From 66-474 sp035606235 (GTDB lineage Bacteria > Pseudomonadota > Gammaproteobacteria > Xanthomonadales > Rhodanobacteraceae): 64,000 bases of DNA. The translations under genes and the position numbers were made by a program. Shown here one piece after another: positions 1 through 8,038 of the stretch (positions are counted from its first letter, which is position 1; each line of letters opens with the position of its first letter). Where the stretch lies: NCBI GenBank assembly GCA_035606235.1, contig DATNFU010000048.1, positions 9,389-73,388 of the forward strand, written 5' to 3'. The notes under the pieces are model-generated. The model did not search any database and was not told the origin of the DNA. It worked only from the letters and a program-made list of their open reading frames with translations.

Positions 1-1860
1 GTGTTCGTGCGGGGCGGCGATCACGACGCCAACTGGCCGGACAAGCTGGCGCCCGATCCGGATTCAAACACGGCCGAACCGAAGGTGACGTTGTGGGCAG
101 CGCGTTTGCCCGATGGCGCCGTGCATGAAATCACCGAAGGCGACGCGCCTGCGATTTCCACGCGAGGCAAGCTCGCCTACCTCAAGGACGATCAGGTGTG
201 GACGGCGTCGCTCGATCATCATGACGGCGACAAGGCCGAACATTCGAAGAAAAAAGATGCCGGCGCGCCGAAGCGGCTGTTCTTCGACCGCGGCAAGGAT
301 GGCGAGCTGCAATGGTCGCCGGATGGCAAGCAGCTCGCGTTCGTCTCCAATCGCGACGACCACGCTTTCATCGGCGTATACAGCGACGACAAATCACCGC
401 TCATGTATCTGGCGCCTTCTACCGGTCGCGACGGTTCGCCGCGCTGGTCGCCTGATGGCACGCGGATCGCGTTCACCCGCCTGCCTGGCCGCGGCGGCGC
501 GCCGGAACCATTGTTGCAGCAGGTACCGCATCCGTGGTCCATCTGGACGGCGAGCGTTTCGACCGGCAATGGCCAGCGGATATGGCAGAGCCCCGACACG
601 CTGCTGGGTTCCTATCCGGAAACCGCCGGCGAAGCCAATCTCAACTGGGCCGCAGGCGACCGGCTGGTCTTCCTCTCCGACCTGGATAACTGGCCGCATC
701 TGTATTCGATTTCGGCAAGCGGCGGCGAGCCGCTGCTGCTCACGCCCGGCCAGTTCATGGTCGAGGATGTCGCGTTGAGCCGCGACAAGCATTCATTGAT
801 TTACAGCGCAAACACGGGCTCGACGAAGGATGACGACGACCGCCGCCATCTGTTCGCAGTGCCTGTGGATGCAGCACAGCCACGCACGCTTACTTCCGGC
901 GACGGTCTGCAATGGACACCGGTGACGGTAAGCGATCACGCGATCGCGTTCGTTGATGCCGGCGCGCAACAGCCGCCGCTGGTCGCGACGATGCGCGACG
1001 ACGGCAGCGATCGCCTCCTGTTGCAGCCGAGCCTGGTGCCGAAGGATTTTCCGGTCGCGCAATTGATCACGCCACAATCGGTGAACTTCACCGCCGCCGA
1101 CGGCACGCTCGTGCACGGTCAGTTGTTCCGCAGCAATGCCGCAGGCGGGAACCAGCCCGGCGTGATCTTCGTGCACGGCGGCCCGCCGCGGCAGATGCTG
1201 CTCGGCTGGCATTACATGGACTACTACAGCAACAGCTACGCGGTGAACCAGTATCTGGCGGCGCACGGCTTCACCGTGCTGTCGGTGAACTACCGGCTCG
1301 GCATCGGCTACGGCCATGCCTTCCACAACCCGGCGCACTGGGGTCCGACCGGCGCCTCCGAATATCAGGATGTGCTGGCGGGCGCGAATTTTCTGCAGCG
1401 AATGAACGGCGTGGATGCGCAGCGTATCGGCATCTGGGGCGGCTCCTACGGCGGTTATCTCACCGCGCTCGCGCTGGCGCGCAATTCCGACATCTTCAAG
1501 GCCGGCGTGGACATGCACGGGGTGCACGACTGGTCACGCTTCATCGACCTGTGGTTCGGCAAGCCGGAGGCGCGCTACGAGCAGGGCGACCGCAAGGAGG
1601 CAGTGAAGATCGCCTGGCAATCCTCGCCGGATGCCGACATTGCGACGTGGCAGTCACCGGTACTGCTGATCCAGGGCGACGACGATCGCAACGTGCATTT
1701 CCTGCAGACGATCGATCTTGCGCGACGCCTGGACAAACAGAATGTGCCGTACCAGGAACTGGTGCTGCCCAACGAGATCCACGGCTTCCTGCGTCATGTT
1801 TCGTGGTTGAAGGCGGATCGGGCGACCATATATTTCCTGACCGCGAAACTCGGCCCCTGA
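1..1860 (+). CDS. S9-family (prolyl oligopeptidase) serine peptidase, 5' end missing
   Basis: The frame is already open at the first base, so the GTG there is probably not the start and the N-terminus (with any signal peptide) lies outside the window. Counting from base 1, PD40-type propeller blades show as WSPDG motifs at about 105 and 149. The alpha/beta-hydrolase domain fills the last 260 residues. The likely catalytic triad is Ser482 in GGSYGG, Asp562 in GDDDRNV and His594 in NEIHG. The family cleaves short peptides, often next to proline or hydrophobic residues, usually in the periplasm of these bacteria. It ends 27 bases before the PhzF-like gene on the same strand. Substrate unknown. 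Confidence 0.9.
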   Translation: MFVRGGDHDANWPDKLAPDPDSNTAEPKVTLWAARLPDGAVHEITEGDAPAISTRGKLAYLKDDQVWTASLDHHDGDKAEHSKKKDAGAPKRLFFDRGKDGELQWSPDGKQLAFVSNRDDHAFIGVYSDDKSPLMYLAPSTGRDGSPRWSPDGTRIAFTRLPGRGGAPEPLLQQVPHPWSIWTASVSTGNGQRIWQSPDTLLGSYPETAGEANLNWAAGDRLVFLSDLDNWPHLYSISASGGEPLLLTPGQFMVEDVALSRDKHSLIYSANTGSTKDDDDRRHLFAVPVDAAQPRTLTSGDGLQWTPVTVSDHAIAFVDAGAQQPPLVATMRDDGSDRLLLQPSLVPKDFPVAQLITPQSVNFTAADGTLVHGQLFRSNAAGGNQPGVIFVHGGPPRQMLLGWHYMDYYSNSYAVNQYLAAHGFTVLSVNYRLGIGYGHAFHNPAHWGPTGASEYQDVLAGANFLQRMNGVDAQRIGIWGGSYGGYLTALALARNSDIFKAGVDMHGVHDWSRFIDLWFGKPEARYEQGDRKEAVKIAWQSSPDADIATWQSPVLLIQGDDDRNVHFLQTIDLARRLDKQNVPYQELVLPNEIHGFLRHVSWLKADRATIYFLTAKLGP

Positions 1861-1887
1861 TTCTTAACCGTTACACGGAGTAACCCC

Positions 1888-2673
1888 TTGCGCGCACCTA
1901 TATTCCAGGTTGATGCCTTCACGACCCGCCGATTTGGCGGGAACCCCGCGGCGGTGGTGTTGATAGACAGCTTTCCGCAAGACCCGGTCATGCAGGCCAT
2001 CGCGGCGGAAAACAATCTGGCTGAAACCGCGTTCCTGTGCCCCGAAGGCAGCGACTACCGATTGCGATGGTTCACGCCGCGCATCGAAGTGCCGCTGTGC
2101 GGACATGCCACGCTGGCGAGTGCGGCGGTCGTGATGGAGCGACTGGAGCCCGAGCGGACGCACGTGGTTTTTCAATCCGCGAGCGGGCCGTTGACGGTGA
2201 CCCGGACGGCACACGGGTACCTGATGAATTTCCCGGCACGGCTATCCGAACCGGTGCCCGCGCCACCGGGGTTTGCGGAAGCGCTCGGCGCCACGCCGGT
2301 CGAAGTGTGCGTGAACGAGTTCAACTATCTGGCGCGGATGGAAAGCGCGCGCATGGTTCGCGAGCTTGCGCCCGATATGGCGGCGATCGCGCGGATGGAT
2401 CGCAGTGGGGTGATCGTGACGGCGCCAGGAGATGAGCACTACGATTTTGTCAGCCGCTACTTCGCGCCTGCGAAGGGCATTCCCGAAGATCCCGTCACCG
2501 GCGGCGCCCACTGCATGCTCGCGCCTTATTGGGCCGGCCAATTGGGGAAGACCGAATTCCGCGCGTACCAGGCTTCGCAACGGGGCGGCGAAATGCTGTG
2601 CCGGCTCGCCGACCATCGCGTGGAGATGGAAGGCGCCTGCGTGTTCTACCTGGAGGGCGCGGTGGAGTTTTGA
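1888..2673 (+). CDS. PhzF-family isomerase-like protein
   Basis: 261 residues, the usual PhzF length of 260-300. Family motifs: FGGNPAAVV near 16, the catalytic-type glutamate Glu46 in NNLAETAFL, GHATLASAAV near 72, and EDPVTGGAHC near 200. PhzF proteins are two-lobed diaminopimelate-epimerase-fold enzymes; outside phenazine clusters their substrates are mostly unknown. No phenazine gene is near, so a phenazine role is not implied. The start is TTG, preceded by CGGAGTAA. The stop lies one base from the end of convergent ssb, leaving no room for a dedicated terminator. Confidence 0.88.
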   Translation: MRAPIFQVDAFTTRRFGGNPAAVVLIDSFPQDPVMQAIAAENNLAETAFLCPEGSDYRLRWFTPRIEVPLCGHATLASAAVVMERLEPERTHVVFQSASGPLTVTRTAHGYLMNFPARLSEPVPAPPGFAEALGATPVEVCVNEFNYLARMESARMVRELAPDMAAIARMDRSGVIVTAPGDEHYDFVSRYFAPAKGIPEDPVTGGAHCMLAPYWAGQLGKTEFRAYQASQRGGEMLCRLADHRVEMEGACVFYLEGAVEF

Positions 2674-2674
2674 C

Positions 2675-3169
2675 CTAGAACGGAATGTCGTCGTCCTCGA
2701 AATCGCCCACGCCCGAAGCCGGTTGCGGCGCCGGCCGGCCGCCGGAAGGTGCCGGAGCGCCGCCGCGCGATTGCGATTGCGGGCGCTCGCGATAACCGCC
2801 ACCTTCGCCCCCGCTGCGCGAGCCACCTTCACCGGTGCCACCGAGCATCTGCATCTCGTTGGCGATGATGTCGGTGCTATAACGCTCGACGCCCTCCTTG
2901 TCGGTGTACTTGTCGGTGCGGATCGAACCCTCGACGTACACCTGCCGACCTTTCTTCAGGTATTCACCGGCGATCTCGGCCAGGCGCCCAAAGAATTTCA
3001 CGCGATGCCACTCGGTGCGCTCCTTGGCCTCGCCGGTCTGCTTGTCCTTCCAGGATTCCGACGTGGCCAGGCTCACCGTGGTGATCGCCGCACCGGAAGC
3101 GGTGTAGCGCGTTTCCGGATCCGCGCCGAGATTGCCGATCAGGATGACCTTGTTGACGCCGCGTGCCAT
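2675..3169 (-). CDS. ssb: single-stranded DNA-binding protein SSB
   Basis: 164 residues. The OB-fold covers about 1-112, starting MARGVNKVILIGNLGADPE and including WHRVKFFGRLAE. A flexible linker rich in Gly, Ser, Arg and Gln covers about 113-154. The acidic tail ends DFEDDDIPF, the conserved tip that recruits partners such as the Pol III chi subunit, RecQ and PriA. SSB coats single-stranded DNA as a tetramer in replication, repair and recombination. It diverges from ispB across about 160 bases and converges on the PhzF-like gene with one base between them. Confidence 0.97.
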   Translation of the reverse strand: MARGVNKVILIGNLGADPETRYTASGAAITTVSLATSESWKDKQTGEAKERTEWHRVKFFGRLAEIAGEYLKKGRQVYVEGSIRTDKYTDKEGVERYSTDIIANEMQMLGGTGEGGSRSGGEGGGYRERPQSQSRGGAPAPSGGRPAPQPASGVGDFEDDDIPF

Positions 3170-3299
3170 GGGAGTGTCCTCGAAGAATTGCAGGCGGACA
3201 GGATGCCAGCACGCGCGCTTGGCCGCCAGCGGAATCCGCCAGCCGGCAGTGTAGGCCGGGGCCGTATCAAGGTGTCGGCGCGTGTCGGTAACACACGTC

Positions 3300-3305
3300 T
3301 ATAAT
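3300..3305 (+). promoter_or_regulatory. candidate -10 element for ispB
   Basis: A perfect TATAAT lies 27 bases before the chosen ispB ATG at 3333. No good -35 hexamer is seen 16-18 bases upstream. It favours ATG 3333 over an in-frame start at 3282, which would lie upstream of this promoter. Confidence 0.5.
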
Positions 3306-3332
3306 CACCGTTCCATCGCTGCCCGAGCGCGC

Positions 3333-4337
3333 ATGAACCAGGCCATCGTCTCGCGACCCGATGTCACCGGCGATTTCGCTTCGGTGCGCGCACTGGCCAC
3401 CTCCGACATGGCCGCGGTGGACGCGCTCATCCGCAAGCGGCTGGCTTCCGACGTGGCGCTGGTGCATGCGGTCGGCGAACACATCGTCGGCGGCGGCGGC
3501 AAGCGGCTGCGACCGATGCTGCATGTACTGGCCGCGCGCGCGGCGGGCTATGCGGGCGACGCGCACGTGCAGCTCGCGGCGATCGTGGAGTTCATCCACA
3601 CCGCCACGCTCCTGCACGACGACGTGGTGGACGGCTCCGACCTGCGGCGCGGGCGCAAGACCGCGAACGCCCTGTGGGGCAATGCCGCCAGCGTGCTGGT
3701 CGGCGACTTCCTGTATTCGCGCGCGTTCCAGCTGATGGTGGAACTGGACCGCATGCGGGTGATGGGCATCCTCGCCGACACCACCAATGCGATCGCCGAA
3801 GGCGAAGTGTTGCAATTGCTGAACCTCGGCAATGCCGATATTGATGAGGCCGCGTACCTGCGCGTCATCGAGCGCAAAACCGCAGTGCTGTTCGCCGCCG
3901 CCACGCAACTGGGCGCGGTGCTGGCCGGCTTGCCGGAGAAACAGGAGCGCGCGCTGCGCGAATACGGCATGCAGCTCGGCTTTGCCTTCCAGATCGCCGA
4001 CGACCTGCTGGATTACGTCTCCGACGCGCAGACGCTGGGCAAGAACATCGGCGATGACCTCGCCGAAGGCAAGCCGACATTGCCGTTGATCTATGCAATC
4101 GAGCGTGCGACACCCGCGCAGGCCGAGACGCTGCGCCACGCGCTCAGTTCGGAACGGCTGGCATCACTGGATGCGATCATCAACGCGATCCGCGAATCCG
4201 GTGCAATCGCGCGCGTGCGCCTGCGCGCGCAAGGCCACGCCGATGCCGCGCGCGACGCGCTTGCCGCGCTGCCCGCATCACGCTACCGCGATGCGCTGGA
4301 TGCGCTGGCGGTGTATGCAGTGGAAAGGGATCATTGA
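3333..4337 (+). CDS. ispB: octaprenyl diphosphate synthase (trans-polyprenyl synthase)
   Basis: 334 residues from ATG 3333. Type-I polyprenyl synthase signatures are clear: GGGGKRLRP near 50, the first Asp-rich motif LLHDDVVDGSDLRRG near 92, and the second one FQIADDLLDYVSD near 220. The enzyme condenses isopentenyl diphosphate onto farnesyl diphosphate to build the C40 tail of ubiquinone in the cytosol. Two ubiquinone ring hydroxylases lie 1-4 kb downstream on the other strand, so the region is enriched for this pathway. The gene is followed directly by two REP-like palindromes. Chain length is inferred from family and phylum. Confidence 0.94.
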   Translation: MNQAIVSRPDVTGDFASVRALATSDMAAVDALIRKRLASDVALVHAVGEHIVGGGGKRLRPMLHVLAARAAGYAGDAHVQLAAIVEFIHTATLLHDDVVDGSDLRRGRKTANALWGNAASVLVGDFLYSRAFQLMVELDRMRVMGILADTTNAIAEGEVLQLLNLGNADIDEAAYLRVIERKTAVLFAAATQLGAVLAGLPEKQERALREYGMQLGFAFQIADDLLDYVSDAQTLGKNIGDDLAEGKPTLPLIYAIERATPAQAETLRHALSSERLASLDAIINAIRESGAIARVRLRAQGHADAARDALAALPASRYRDALDALAVYAVERDH

Positions 4338-4338
4338 T

Positions 4339-4392
4339 CGCCTGCAAGCAGGCTCCTACAAAGCGGCTTTCGTAGGAGCCTGCTTGCAGGCG
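4339..4392. repeat. REP-like palindrome, GTAGGAGC family, copy 1
   Basis: A perfect 21-base inverted repeat (4339-4359 with 4372-4392) around a 12-base loop. The right arm begins GTAGGAGCCTGC and ends TTGCAGGCG. It starts two bases after the ispB stop, in the convergent space between ispB and the hydrolase gene. It could fold as a bidirectional terminator-like hairpin, but there is no T run. Related half elements follow aroB (48853) and valS (53517). Confidence 0.9.
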
Positions 4393-4432
4393 ACATTGCA
4401 GCACCGTCCATAGCCAAGAGCTCCATGGTCGC

Positions 4433-4480
4433 GCGCAGGCGCGCTCCTACAAAGCCGCTGTCGTAGGAGCGCGCCTGCGC
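4433..4480. repeat. REP-like palindrome, GTAGGAGC family, copy 2
   Basis: A perfect 18-base inverted repeat (4433-4450 with 4463-4480) around a 12-base loop almost identical to that of copy 1 (AAAGC-GCT-TC). The right arm begins GTAGGAGCGCGC. Copies 1 and 2 share the GTAGGAGC head but differ in the inner stem, with matching changes on both arms, so pairing is preserved. Confidence 0.9.
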
Positions 4481-4495
4481 ACAACCGGCATCTCA

Positions 4496-5293
4496 TCAAT
4501 GTCCCGCGGCAAACGCCTCGTCCAGCCAGTCGTGCATCAGCTTGAATGCACGCTTGGCGGCCTTCGCGTTGTACACGCAACCCGGCGGCGAATGCGCGCT
4601 CGGTTCGGCGAAGCAATGCACCGTGTGGCCGAACACCACGAACTGCCATTCGGCCGGGCTCATCCGCATTTCGTCCATGAACTTGTCGGCATCCGGCATG
4701 GTGCCCTTGTCATCGGCCCCGTTCATCGCCAGCACGCGGGCCTTGATGTGTTTCGCAAGCATCGGGTCATCGGTGGACAAGCCGCCGTGGAAACTCACCA
4801 CCGCGGCGAGATCCTCGCCGCTGCGTGCCAGGTCCAGCACCGATGAACCGCCGAAGCAGAAGCCGATCGCGGCCAGTCTTGACGCATCAATCGGCGCGGT
4901 GTGCGACTGCGCCAGTTTCTTCAGCTCGTCAAATGCCGCCGCTGCGCGCGCACGCATCTCGGCGCGATCGCCGTACAGCGGCTTCACCGCGGCCTGCGCT
5001 TCGGCGTCGCTCATGGGCCGCAAATCCTTGCCGTACATGTCGCCCATGAAGATCACGTAATCGCGCCCGGCAATGGTTTTCGCGAATGCGATATTGGTGG
5101 CATTGATGCCGCGCCAGTCGGGAACCATCAGCAGCCCCGCGCGCGGGGTCTTCACCGCGTCATCCCAGATCAGCATGCCGCGCATGGCCTTGCCGTGCAC
5201 GGTGTAATCGATTGTTTTCGTCTGTACCGCCGCGTGGGCGAGCGATGAAAGGCCGAACAGCAATGCGGCGGTCAACACCAGTCGAATGCGCAT
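4496..5293 (-). CDS. secreted dienelactone-hydrolase family protein
   Basis: 265 residues from ATG 5293. A GAGGAG ribosome site sits six bases before this ATG and abuts the alternative ATG at 5299, so 5293 is preferred. A signal peptide of about 21 residues ends AHA. The alpha/beta-hydrolase core has a Cys nucleophile (about 146) in GFCFGG, an acid in NGADD near 194 and His about 226 in GHTVHCF. This Cys-Asp-His set is typical of the DLH family. The family hydrolyses lactones or esters; many members have unknown substrates. It lies downstream of the ubi hydroxylases but 115 bases away, so co-transcription is uncertain. Confidence 0.88.
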   Translation of the reverse strand: MRIRLVLTAALLFGLSSLAHAAVQTKTIDYTVHGKAMRGMLIWDDAVKTPRAGLLMVPDWRGINATNIAFAKTIAGRDYVIFMGDMYGKDLRPMSDAEAQAAVKPLYGDRAEMRARAAAAFDELKKLAQSHTAPIDASRLAAIGFCFGGSSVLDLARSGEDLAAVVSFHGGLSTDDPMLAKHIKARVLAMNGADDKGTMPDADKFMDEMRMSPAEWQFVVFGHTVHCFAEPSAHSPPGCVYNAKAAKRAFKLMHDWLDEAFAAGH

Positions 5294-5359
5294 GGTCATC
5301 TCCTCGATGTGCTCGGGTATTGGACTCGGAATTCAGGGCTCGGGACTCGGGGCTGGTAA

Positions 5360-5365
5360 ATAATA
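5360..5365 (-). promoter_or_regulatory. candidate -10 for the dienelactone-hydrolase gene
   Basis: TATTAT on the minus strand in the only AT-rich patch of the 114-base gap, 66 bases before the ATG. The gap also holds degenerate GGGACTCGG repeats. No convincing -35 was found. Confidence 0.35.
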
Positions 5366-5407
5366 TTGTCGTCGCGAACTAACGCATCTTTTTCCTCCGC
5401 AGCACTT

Positions 5408-6595
5408 TCAACCGCGCCCCGCTGCGTGCTCCACCAATTTTCGCTTCAATGGCGTTAGCGCATCCACCGCGCGCATGCCGAACCCGCGCAATACGACCAG
5501 CGGCGATGCGCGCCACGCAAACGCACGCGCCAATGCATCGAATGACCAAGCATCGAGTGTGTCGGCAGAACGGCGCCGGCGCGCATAACGTTGCAGCACA
5601 TGCCGTGCGGCGAAGTCGCGGCCGCCATCGCGCGCCTCGCTCAACACGGCTACCAGTTCGGTCACATCGCGCAAGCCGAGATTCGCACCCTGCCCGGCCA
5701 GCGGATGTACCGCGTGCGCGGCGTCCCCGAGCAACACGCAACGCTCGCTCGTGTAGGTGTGCGCCAATTGCAAACGCAACGGGAACGATGTGCGCGGGGT
5801 GGTTTCGGTGATGCGGCCCAGGCGGTAATCGGTCGCGAATCCAACCGCTCCGCAAAATGCAGCATCATCCAGCGCCAGCATGCGCTGCGCTTCAGGCTCC
5901 GGCATGCTCCAGACGATCGAACTGCGGCCATCACGCAAGGGCAACAGCGCGATCGGGCCACCCGGCAGGAACCGCTGCCACGCGGCGGCTTCGTGCGGCT
6001 TTTCGGTCGCGACATGCGCGACGACCGCGCGCTGCGCGTAATCGCGTCCGCGCGTTTGAATGCCGGCTTTGTCGCGCAGCGTGGATTTCGCGCCATCGGC
6101 GATCACCAGCATGCGCGCGGACAGCGGCTCGCCTTCGCTCAATTCCAGCGAGACGCGATCGGTGCGCACCTCGAAATCGCGCACCTCGCCGGGGCACACG
6201 CGGCGCACGCCGGTTTGATCCAGCGCCTGCCACAGCGTCCACTGCAGCAACTTGTTTTCGACGATCCAGCCCAGTTCCGCGCGACCTTCAGATACCGCAT
6301 CGAAATGCAACTCGCCAGCGCTCTCGGCATCCCACACATGCATGCGTGCGTAAGGCGCGACGCGCCTGGCGCTTACCGGCTTCCAGACGCCGAGCTGGTC
6401 CAGCACCTTCGCCGAGGAGGGCGCCAGCGCGATCACGCGCAGGTCTTCGGGATCCTCCGCGCGCCATTGCGCAGGCTCGCGCGCCTCGACCAGCACGACT
6501 TTGAAACCGTTGCGCGCCAGTGCCAGCGCGCAGGCCGCGCCGATCATGCCGCCCCCAGCGATGGCGATGTCCGGCATCGCGCGACGGGCATTCAC
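5408..6595 (-). CDS. ubiI: UbiH/UbiF/VisC-family FAD hydroxylase, UbiI-like
   Basis: 395 residues from GTG 6595, which has CAGGAG eight bases upstream; ATG 6577 is the alternative. Three flavin-hydroxylase motifs: GGGMIG at the N-terminal dinucleotide fold, the DG motif VIADGAKS mid-protein, and GDAAHAVHPLAGQGANLG at the FAD ribityl site. GDAAH with AGQGANLG resembles UbiI/VisC more than UbiH. The family hydroxylates the ubiquinone ring using FAD, O2 and reducing equivalents. The neighbouring upstream gene is UbiH-like, matching the E. coli ubiH-ubiI order. Which ring carbon is modified cannot be read from sequence. Confidence 0.85.
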   Translation of the reverse strand: MNARRAMPDIAIAGGGMIGAACALALARNGFKVVLVEAREPAQWRAEDPEDLRVIALAPSSAKVLDQLGVWKPVSARRVAPYARMHVWDAESAGELHFDAVSEGRAELGWIVENKLLQWTLWQALDQTGVRRVCPGEVRDFEVRTDRVSLELSEGEPLSARMLVIADGAKSTLRDKAGIQTRGRDYAQRAVVAHVATEKPHEAAAWQRFLPGGPIALLPLRDGRSSIVWSMPEPEAQRMLALDDAAFCGAVGFATDYRLGRITETTPRTSFPLRLQLAHTYTSERCVLLGDAAHAVHPLAGQGANLGLRDVTELVAVLSEARDGGRDFAARHVLQRYARRRRSADTLDAWSFDALARAFAWRASPLVVLRGFGMRAVDALTPLKRKLVEHAAGRG

Positions 6596-6641
6596 GCTGC
6601 GCGCTCCTGCTTCCATGAAATAGGCGCTTGCCTTCCTTTGT

Positions 6642-6664
6642 CACTCTCTCTTTTGAAGAGAGTG
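6642..6664. repeat. small hairpin between the ubiH-like and ubiI-like genes
   Basis: An 8-base stem (CACTCTCT with AGAGAGTG) and 7-base loop, followed by ATGGGTGAGGGGA. The GGGTGAGGGG tail resembles the repeat fused to the 3' end of pdxA (15279-15318). It may be a dispersed repeat or an attenuator-like stem in the operon. Confidence 0.5.
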
Positions 6665-6686
6665 ATGGGTGAGGGGAACACGGCCA

Positions 6687-7949
6687 TCATGGCCCTCGCT
6701 CCAGTGTCAGATTCGGCGGAGCCACGCCACGCCAACCCATGCCGCGTTTGGCGAGTAATCGCTTCAGCGGCGGCACGCTGTCGAAGGCGATCAACGCCAG
6801 CGAACGCAGCGGCCCGAACGCGGGTTGGGACAAGCACGCCAGGGAAATCAATCCATGGCTGAAGGCAAGCACCCCGTTGCGATCCGGCACGCGGCGTGCG
6901 GCATACTCGCGCAGCAATTCGCTCGCGCCGGGATCATCCGCATCGGCGACCAATTCCGCCAAGGTCAGCGCATCACGCAAGCCGAGATTGAAACCCTGCG
7001 CGCCGATCGGATGCACGGTCTGCGCGGCGTTGCCGATCAGCGCCGCGCGCGGCGCGATCAACGATTGTGCCAATACGCGGCGCGCGTGGTGCGCCTGACG
7101 CTTGCCCGCACGCGTCAGCCGGCCGAGCTTCCAGCCGAAGCGCCGCTGTGCCAGCGCGGCGAAATCAGCGTCGCTCAACGCCAGCACGGCGTCGGTTTGA
7201 TCGTGCGGGACGGCAAGCACCAGCCCGCAGCGCCGACCCGACAGCGGCAGCAGCGCGACGGGGCCATCATCGGAGAAGCGCTCGAAGGCGCGGCCATCGG
7301 GATCACGCTCGGGCGTAATCGTGGTGACGATCAGGCTTTGCGCATAATCGTGTTCGTCGGCGGCGATGCCCGCCTGCGCGCGCACGAACGAAGCAGTGCC
7401 GTCTGCGCCGACCAGCAACTTCGTTTCGAGTTCACGGGTTTCACCATTGATGCACAGCGTGGCGCGCCAGCCATCCTTCTTGGCGTCATCCCGGCGCAAG
7501 CCGGAACCCGGCGACCCTGTTTGGACGTGCTTCAAAAATTCAAGCCGTTCCAACTTCGCCGGCGTCAGGCGCGTAACGCACCGGCACTCCTGCAAGCGCA
7601 GCTCCAGAGCCTGACCCAGCTCGCGCGCCGGCAAAGTTGCGCCGAGCGATTCCACGCCCGCTTCGTGCGCGGACACTCGCGCCGCGCCGAACTCACCGGC
7701 ACGACTGACGTGCAGGTGCGTGATCGGCGTGGCTCCTTGCGTGTGCTTCCAGACGCCGAGATTCGCAAGTGCGTTGATCGTCGCGCGCGCCAGCGCCAGA
7801 TTGCGTTCGTCGTAACTCGGCAGCATGGGTGCGCGCGGCGCGGCGGCCTCGACCAGCGTCGCGCCGCGACCCGCAGCATCCAGCGCAATCGCCAGGCTGG
7901 CGCCGACCAGGCCGCCACCGACGATCAGGATGTCTGCGTGTTCGCGCAT
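6687..7949 (-). CDS. ubiH: UbiH-like FAD hydroxylase with an in-frame repeat insertion
   Basis: 420 residues, longer than the roughly 390-400 usual for UbiH. Motifs: VGGGLVGASLA near 10, YDERNLALA near 46, VGADGTASFVR mid-protein, and IGNAAQTVHPIGAQGFNLG. GNAAQT in place of GDAAH is characteristic of UbiH (2-octaprenyl-6-methoxyphenol hydroxylase). Residues 138-158 are encoded by a dispersed palindromic repeat (7485-7509 plus flank) and read GSPGSGLRRDD in the middle. This is probably a surface-loop insertion before the strand leading to the DG motif. The downstream ubiI-like gene is 91 bases away. Confidence 0.86.
   Translation of the reverse strand: MREHADILIVGGGLVGASLAIALDAAGRGATLVEAAAPRAPMLPSYDERNLALARATINALANLGVWKHTQGATPITHLHVSRAGEFGAARVSAHEAGVESLGATLPARELGQALELRLQECRCVTRLTPAKLERLEFLKHVQTGSPGSGLRRDDAKKDGWRATLCINGETRELETKLLVGADGTASFVRAQAGIAADEHDYAQSLIVTTITPERDPDGRAFERFSDDGPVALLPLSGRRCGLVLAVPHDQTDAVLALSDADFAALAQRRFGWKLGRLTRAGKRQAHHARRVLAQSLIAPRAALIGNAAQTVHPIGAQGFNLGLRDALTLAELVADADDPGASELLREYAARRVPDRNGVLAFSHGLISLACLSQPAFGPLRSLALIAFDSVPPLKRLLAKRGMGWRGVAPPNLTLERGP
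7485..7509. repeat. GTCATTCCGGC-family repeat inside the ubiH coding region
   Basis: A plus-strand copy of the unit GTCATCCCGGCGCAAGCCGG followed by AACCC. It matches the intergenic copy at 40489-40514 and the ends of the elements at 43423 and 58742. It lies in frame within ubiH on the minus strand. Confidence 0.85.
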
Positions 7950-8038
7950 CGATGGATGATAGCGCGATGTTCCTCGCGCGATCCGTCCCGCGCGCTTTGC
8001 GGTAAGCTATCCAGATCGCCGATCGAGGAACGATCCCC

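Noticed and set aside
1..30. GTG at base 1 as the real start of the S9 peptidase
   Set aside because: S9 peptidases of this type carry more N-terminal sequence (signal peptide and propeller blades); the frame is open at the edge.
4180..4404. Short frames reading through the REP palindromes (for example AGSYKAAFVGACLQA)
   Set aside because: They are translations of the repeats, which read open on both strands because of composition.
4339..4480. CRISPR array
   Set aside because: Two palindromes with differing stems and no regular spacers or cas genes; this is a REP pair.
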